Source: an uncultured Ruminococcus sp. (GTDB lineage Bacteria > Bacillota > Clostridia > Oscillospirales > Ruminococcaceae). From it: 32,393 nucleotides of DNA. Positions 30,821-32,393 of this stretch are shown one piece after another. The stretch covers positions 1 to 32,393 of the forward strand of contig CAMWPG010000012.1 in NCBI GenBank assembly GCA_947176075.1, written 5' to 3'. Each line of letters opens with the position of its first letter. The stretch's first letter is position 1. The notes under the pieces were generated by a model. The model worked only from the letters and a program-made list of their open reading frames with translations, did no database searches and was not told the DNA's origin. The translations under genes were made by a program, and so were the position numbers.

Positions 30821-32004
30821 TTACCCCAAATCTTTTTTATGCAGATCTTAAAGACTCCTATTTGTTTTACAACATCGCTCAGAAAACAAAAGCATATCTT
30901 GAAATGCATCCGGATGCTCATCTTTACAGAATGGGTATAGGAGATGTTTCACTTCCGCTTTGCGATGCTGTTATAAAGAAGCTTCACGAAGCAGTTGACG
31001 ATCAGGCACAGGCAGGAACATTTCATGGCTATATGCCTGAATGCGGCGCTCCGTTTCTTCGTGAAGCAATAGCTGACTATTATAAGAACAGGGGAGTAGA
31101 GATATTGCCTGATGAAGTATTTGTATCAAGCGGTGCAAGTGATGAGCTTGGGGATATTCTTGATCTTTTCTCTCGGGATAATACTTCTCTTGTAATAGAG
31201 CCGGCATATCCTGCATATGTTGATGCAAACGTTATGGGAGGCAGAAAAATAGTTCATGTTTCATCTTGCAGAGAAAACGGCTTTCTTCCAGAGCCTGATG
31301 AAAATATAGATGCAGATATTTTCTATATCTGTTCTCCAAACAATCCTACAGGAGCAGTGTTTGACAGAAGTAAGCTCAAAACATGGGTAGATTATGCTAA
31401 TAAGAGCGGTGCGATCATTCTCTTTGATGCAGCATATGAGGCATTTATTGAAGATGAGACTCTTCCGCACAGTATTTTTGAAATAGAAGGTGCAAGAACC
31501 TGCGCAATAGAGATATGTTCTCTTTCAAAAACTGCCGGATTTACTGGAACACGTCTTGGATATACAGTTATTCCAAAGGAGCTTGAAAGAAAGAATATGA
31601 ATCTTAATTCTATGTGGGTACGCAATCGTACTACAAAGACAAACGGTGTTTCATATATTATTCAGAAGGGTGCGGCTGCTGTATTTACTCCAGAGGGTCA
31701 GAAGCAAATTCATGATAATATAAAGGTATATAAAAATAATGCTGCTTGCCTTATGAAAGCTCTTGATGAACTTGGTATTTGGTACTGCGGCGGCAAGAAT
31801 GCTCCGTATATATGGATGAAGTGTCCGAACGGCATGACAAGCTGGGAATTTTTCGATCTGCTTCTTAATGAAATTCAGGTCGTAGGTACTCCCGGACAGG
31901 GATTTGGCGAGTGCGGTGAGGGTTACTTCCGTTTCTCTACATTTGGAAATCCCGAGGATACAAGAATCGCTGCTGAGAAAATAAAAAAACTTTTGCAAAA
32001 GTGA
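30817..32004 (+). CDS. dapL: LL-diaminopimelate aminotransferase
   Basis: A 395-residue fold-type I PLP aminotransferase. The Schiff-base lysine is in EICSLSKTAGFTGTRLGY, with YICSPNNPTGAVF and the C-terminal FRFSTFGNPEDT as in DapL. The N-terminus has YRMGIGDVSLPL, and GYMPECGAPFLREAI is typical of this family. It makes LL-diaminopimelate from tetrahydrodipicolinate using glutamate as amino donor, bypassing the succinylase or acetylase steps of DapD/C/E. Direct coupling to dapF (ATGA overlap) supports the assignment. Last gene of the long plus-strand operon. Confidence 0.94.
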   Translation: MITPNLFYADLKDSYLFYNIAQKTKAYLEMHPDAHLYRMGIGDVSLPLCDAVIKKLHEAVDDQAQAGTFHGYMPECGAPFLREAIADYYKNRGVEILPDEVFVSSGASDELGDILDLFSRDNTSLVIEPAYPAYVDANVMGGRKIVHVSSCRENGFLPEPDENIDADIFYICSPNNPTGAVFDRSKLKTWVDYANKSGAIILFDAAYEAFIEDETLPHSIFEIEGARTCAIEICSLSKTAGFTGTRLGYTVIPKELERKNMNLNSMWVRNRTTKTNGVSYIIQKGAAAVFTPEGQKQIHDNIKVYKNNAACLMKALDELGIWYCGGKNAPYIWMKCPNGMTSWEFFDLLLNEIQVVGTPGQGFGECGEGYFRFSTFGNPEDTRIAAEKIKKLLQK

Positions 32005-32207
32005 TTTTTATACTTAGAATTTTCTATATGGATAAGTTCATTCTTGACTTGCATTAAAAGCAGGATTTTAATTCATTCAAATCATAATAATAAAAAAATC
32101 ATTCAAGCTTAGCTCGATACACATAAAGAAGTTTAAGCCCCGAAGCAATTATTGATAACTGCTTCGGGGCTTGTTGTTAATATTTGATTACTTGCATAAA
32201 TCAGAAT
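32005..32207. other. AT-rich intergenic region between dapL and the GNAT gene
   Basis: About 200 bases with no credible protein gene. Besides the terminator at 32135-32178 it holds a weak promoter-like pair on the plus strand, TTGACT (32044-32049) and TTTAAT (32067-32072), spaced 17 bases. That leaves room for a short transcript of about 100 bases ending at the terminator. Confidence 0.6.
32135..32178. terminator. Intrinsic terminator at the convergent end of the operon
   Basis: A perfect 13-pair stem, AAGCCCCGAAGCA (32135-32147) with TGCTTCGGGGCTT (32160-32172), and a 12-base loop. GTTGTT follows on the plus strand; the minus-strand tail is weaker. It lies 130 bases beyond dapL and separates it from the convergent acetyltransferase gene. 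Confidence 0.75.
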
Positions 32208-32393
32208 TTAGCTATTTTCCCAAGTCATTGAAAATTCATTTTCATTGGTAATAACATCATAATTTTCGGATACAATCAAGAATTGCTCTCTTTGATAAAA
32301 TTGTATTGCACGTTTATTTTTTTGATACACATTAAGAATTAGATATGATTTGAACGATTTTACATAATCTAATAATTGTTTTCCAATACATTT
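32208..32393 (-). CDS. GNAT-family N-acetyltransferase (partial, C-terminus only)
   Basis: The minus strand is open from the window edge to a TAA at 32208-32210, giving 61 residues. They carry late GNAT-fold features: GKQLLDYVKS (end of the acetyl-CoA-binding loop and helix), LILNVYQKNKRAIQFYQ (beta-5 and the AxxFY helix with its conserved Asn and Tyr) and a final FSMTWE strand. This resembles small YjaB/PhnO-like acetyltransferases. The N-terminal half and the start are outside the window, so the substrate is unknown. It is convergent with dapL. Confidence 0.78.
   Translation of the reverse strand, partial: KCIGKQLLDYVKSFKSYLILNVYQKNKRAIQFYQREQFLIVSENYDVITNENEFSMTWENS

Noticed and set aside
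31989-32010. Palindrome ACTTTTGCAAAAGT plus T-rich tail at the dapL stop as a terminator
   Set aside because: The stem is AT-only apart from one closing pair and central bases, too weak; the 13-pair hairpin at 32135 is much better.

Overview
The window looks like a chromosomal segment of an anaerobic Firmicute, most likely a Ruminococcus-like member of the Oscillospiraceae. This is inferred from moderate-to-low GC, strong AAGGAGG-type ribosome binding sites, a type III glutamine synthetase, an archaeal-style split glutamate synthase, a flavodiiron protein and a cytoplasmic GH1 glucosidase. No mobile element, CRISPR array, rRNA or tRNA was seen.

Bases 1-8100 (plus strand) hold accessory and envelope genes: the 3' end of a MacB-type ABC ATPase with its membrane-fusion subunit and permease, a flavodiiron protein behind its own promoter, a GH1 beta-glucosidase, and a second ABC exporter pair. 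A bidirectional terminator at 8061-8100 closes this part.

Bases 8108-32004 form a large nitrogen-assimilation locus in two divergent units separated by a 573-base regulatory region (14977-15549). The minus-strand unit encodes a complete glutamate synthase split into glutaminase, ferredoxin-fused FMN synthase, four-cluster ferredoxin, FAD/NAD(P) oxidoreductase and GXGXG-domain proteins. It then encodes a short type I glutamine synthetase homologue and an ANTAR RNA-binding regulator with a degenerate receiver domain. The plus-strand unit runs for about 16.5 kb with small gaps or overlaps: type III glutamine synthetase, an ammonium transporter fused to a PII sensor, then the glutamine-dependent enzymes asparagine synthetase, GMP synthetase, CTP synthetase, PurF and carbamoyl-phosphate synthetase (CarA/CarB), and finally DapF and the glutamate-dependent DapL. 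The layout joins ammonium uptake, glutamine/glutamate synthesis and the main glutamine-consuming biosynthetic steps.

Both units start from near-perfect sigma-A promoters (TTGACA-17-TATAAT) and both leaders contain intrinsic terminators before the first gene: one on the minus strand and two in tandem on the plus strand. All three terminators share a GCAA(A/G)GGCGT left arm, and the plus leader has a hairpin whose 3' arm could instead pair with the second terminator. I infer transcription attenuation coordinated across both operons, with the ANTAR protein as the obvious candidate antiterminator. The canonical A1/G4 dual hexaloop was not found by eye, so the recognised RNA may be non-canonical. 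A 17-base direct repeat upstream of the plus promoter is a further candidate operator.

The last 390 bases hold a strong terminator and the C-terminal end of a minus-strand GNAT acetyltransferase that runs off the window.
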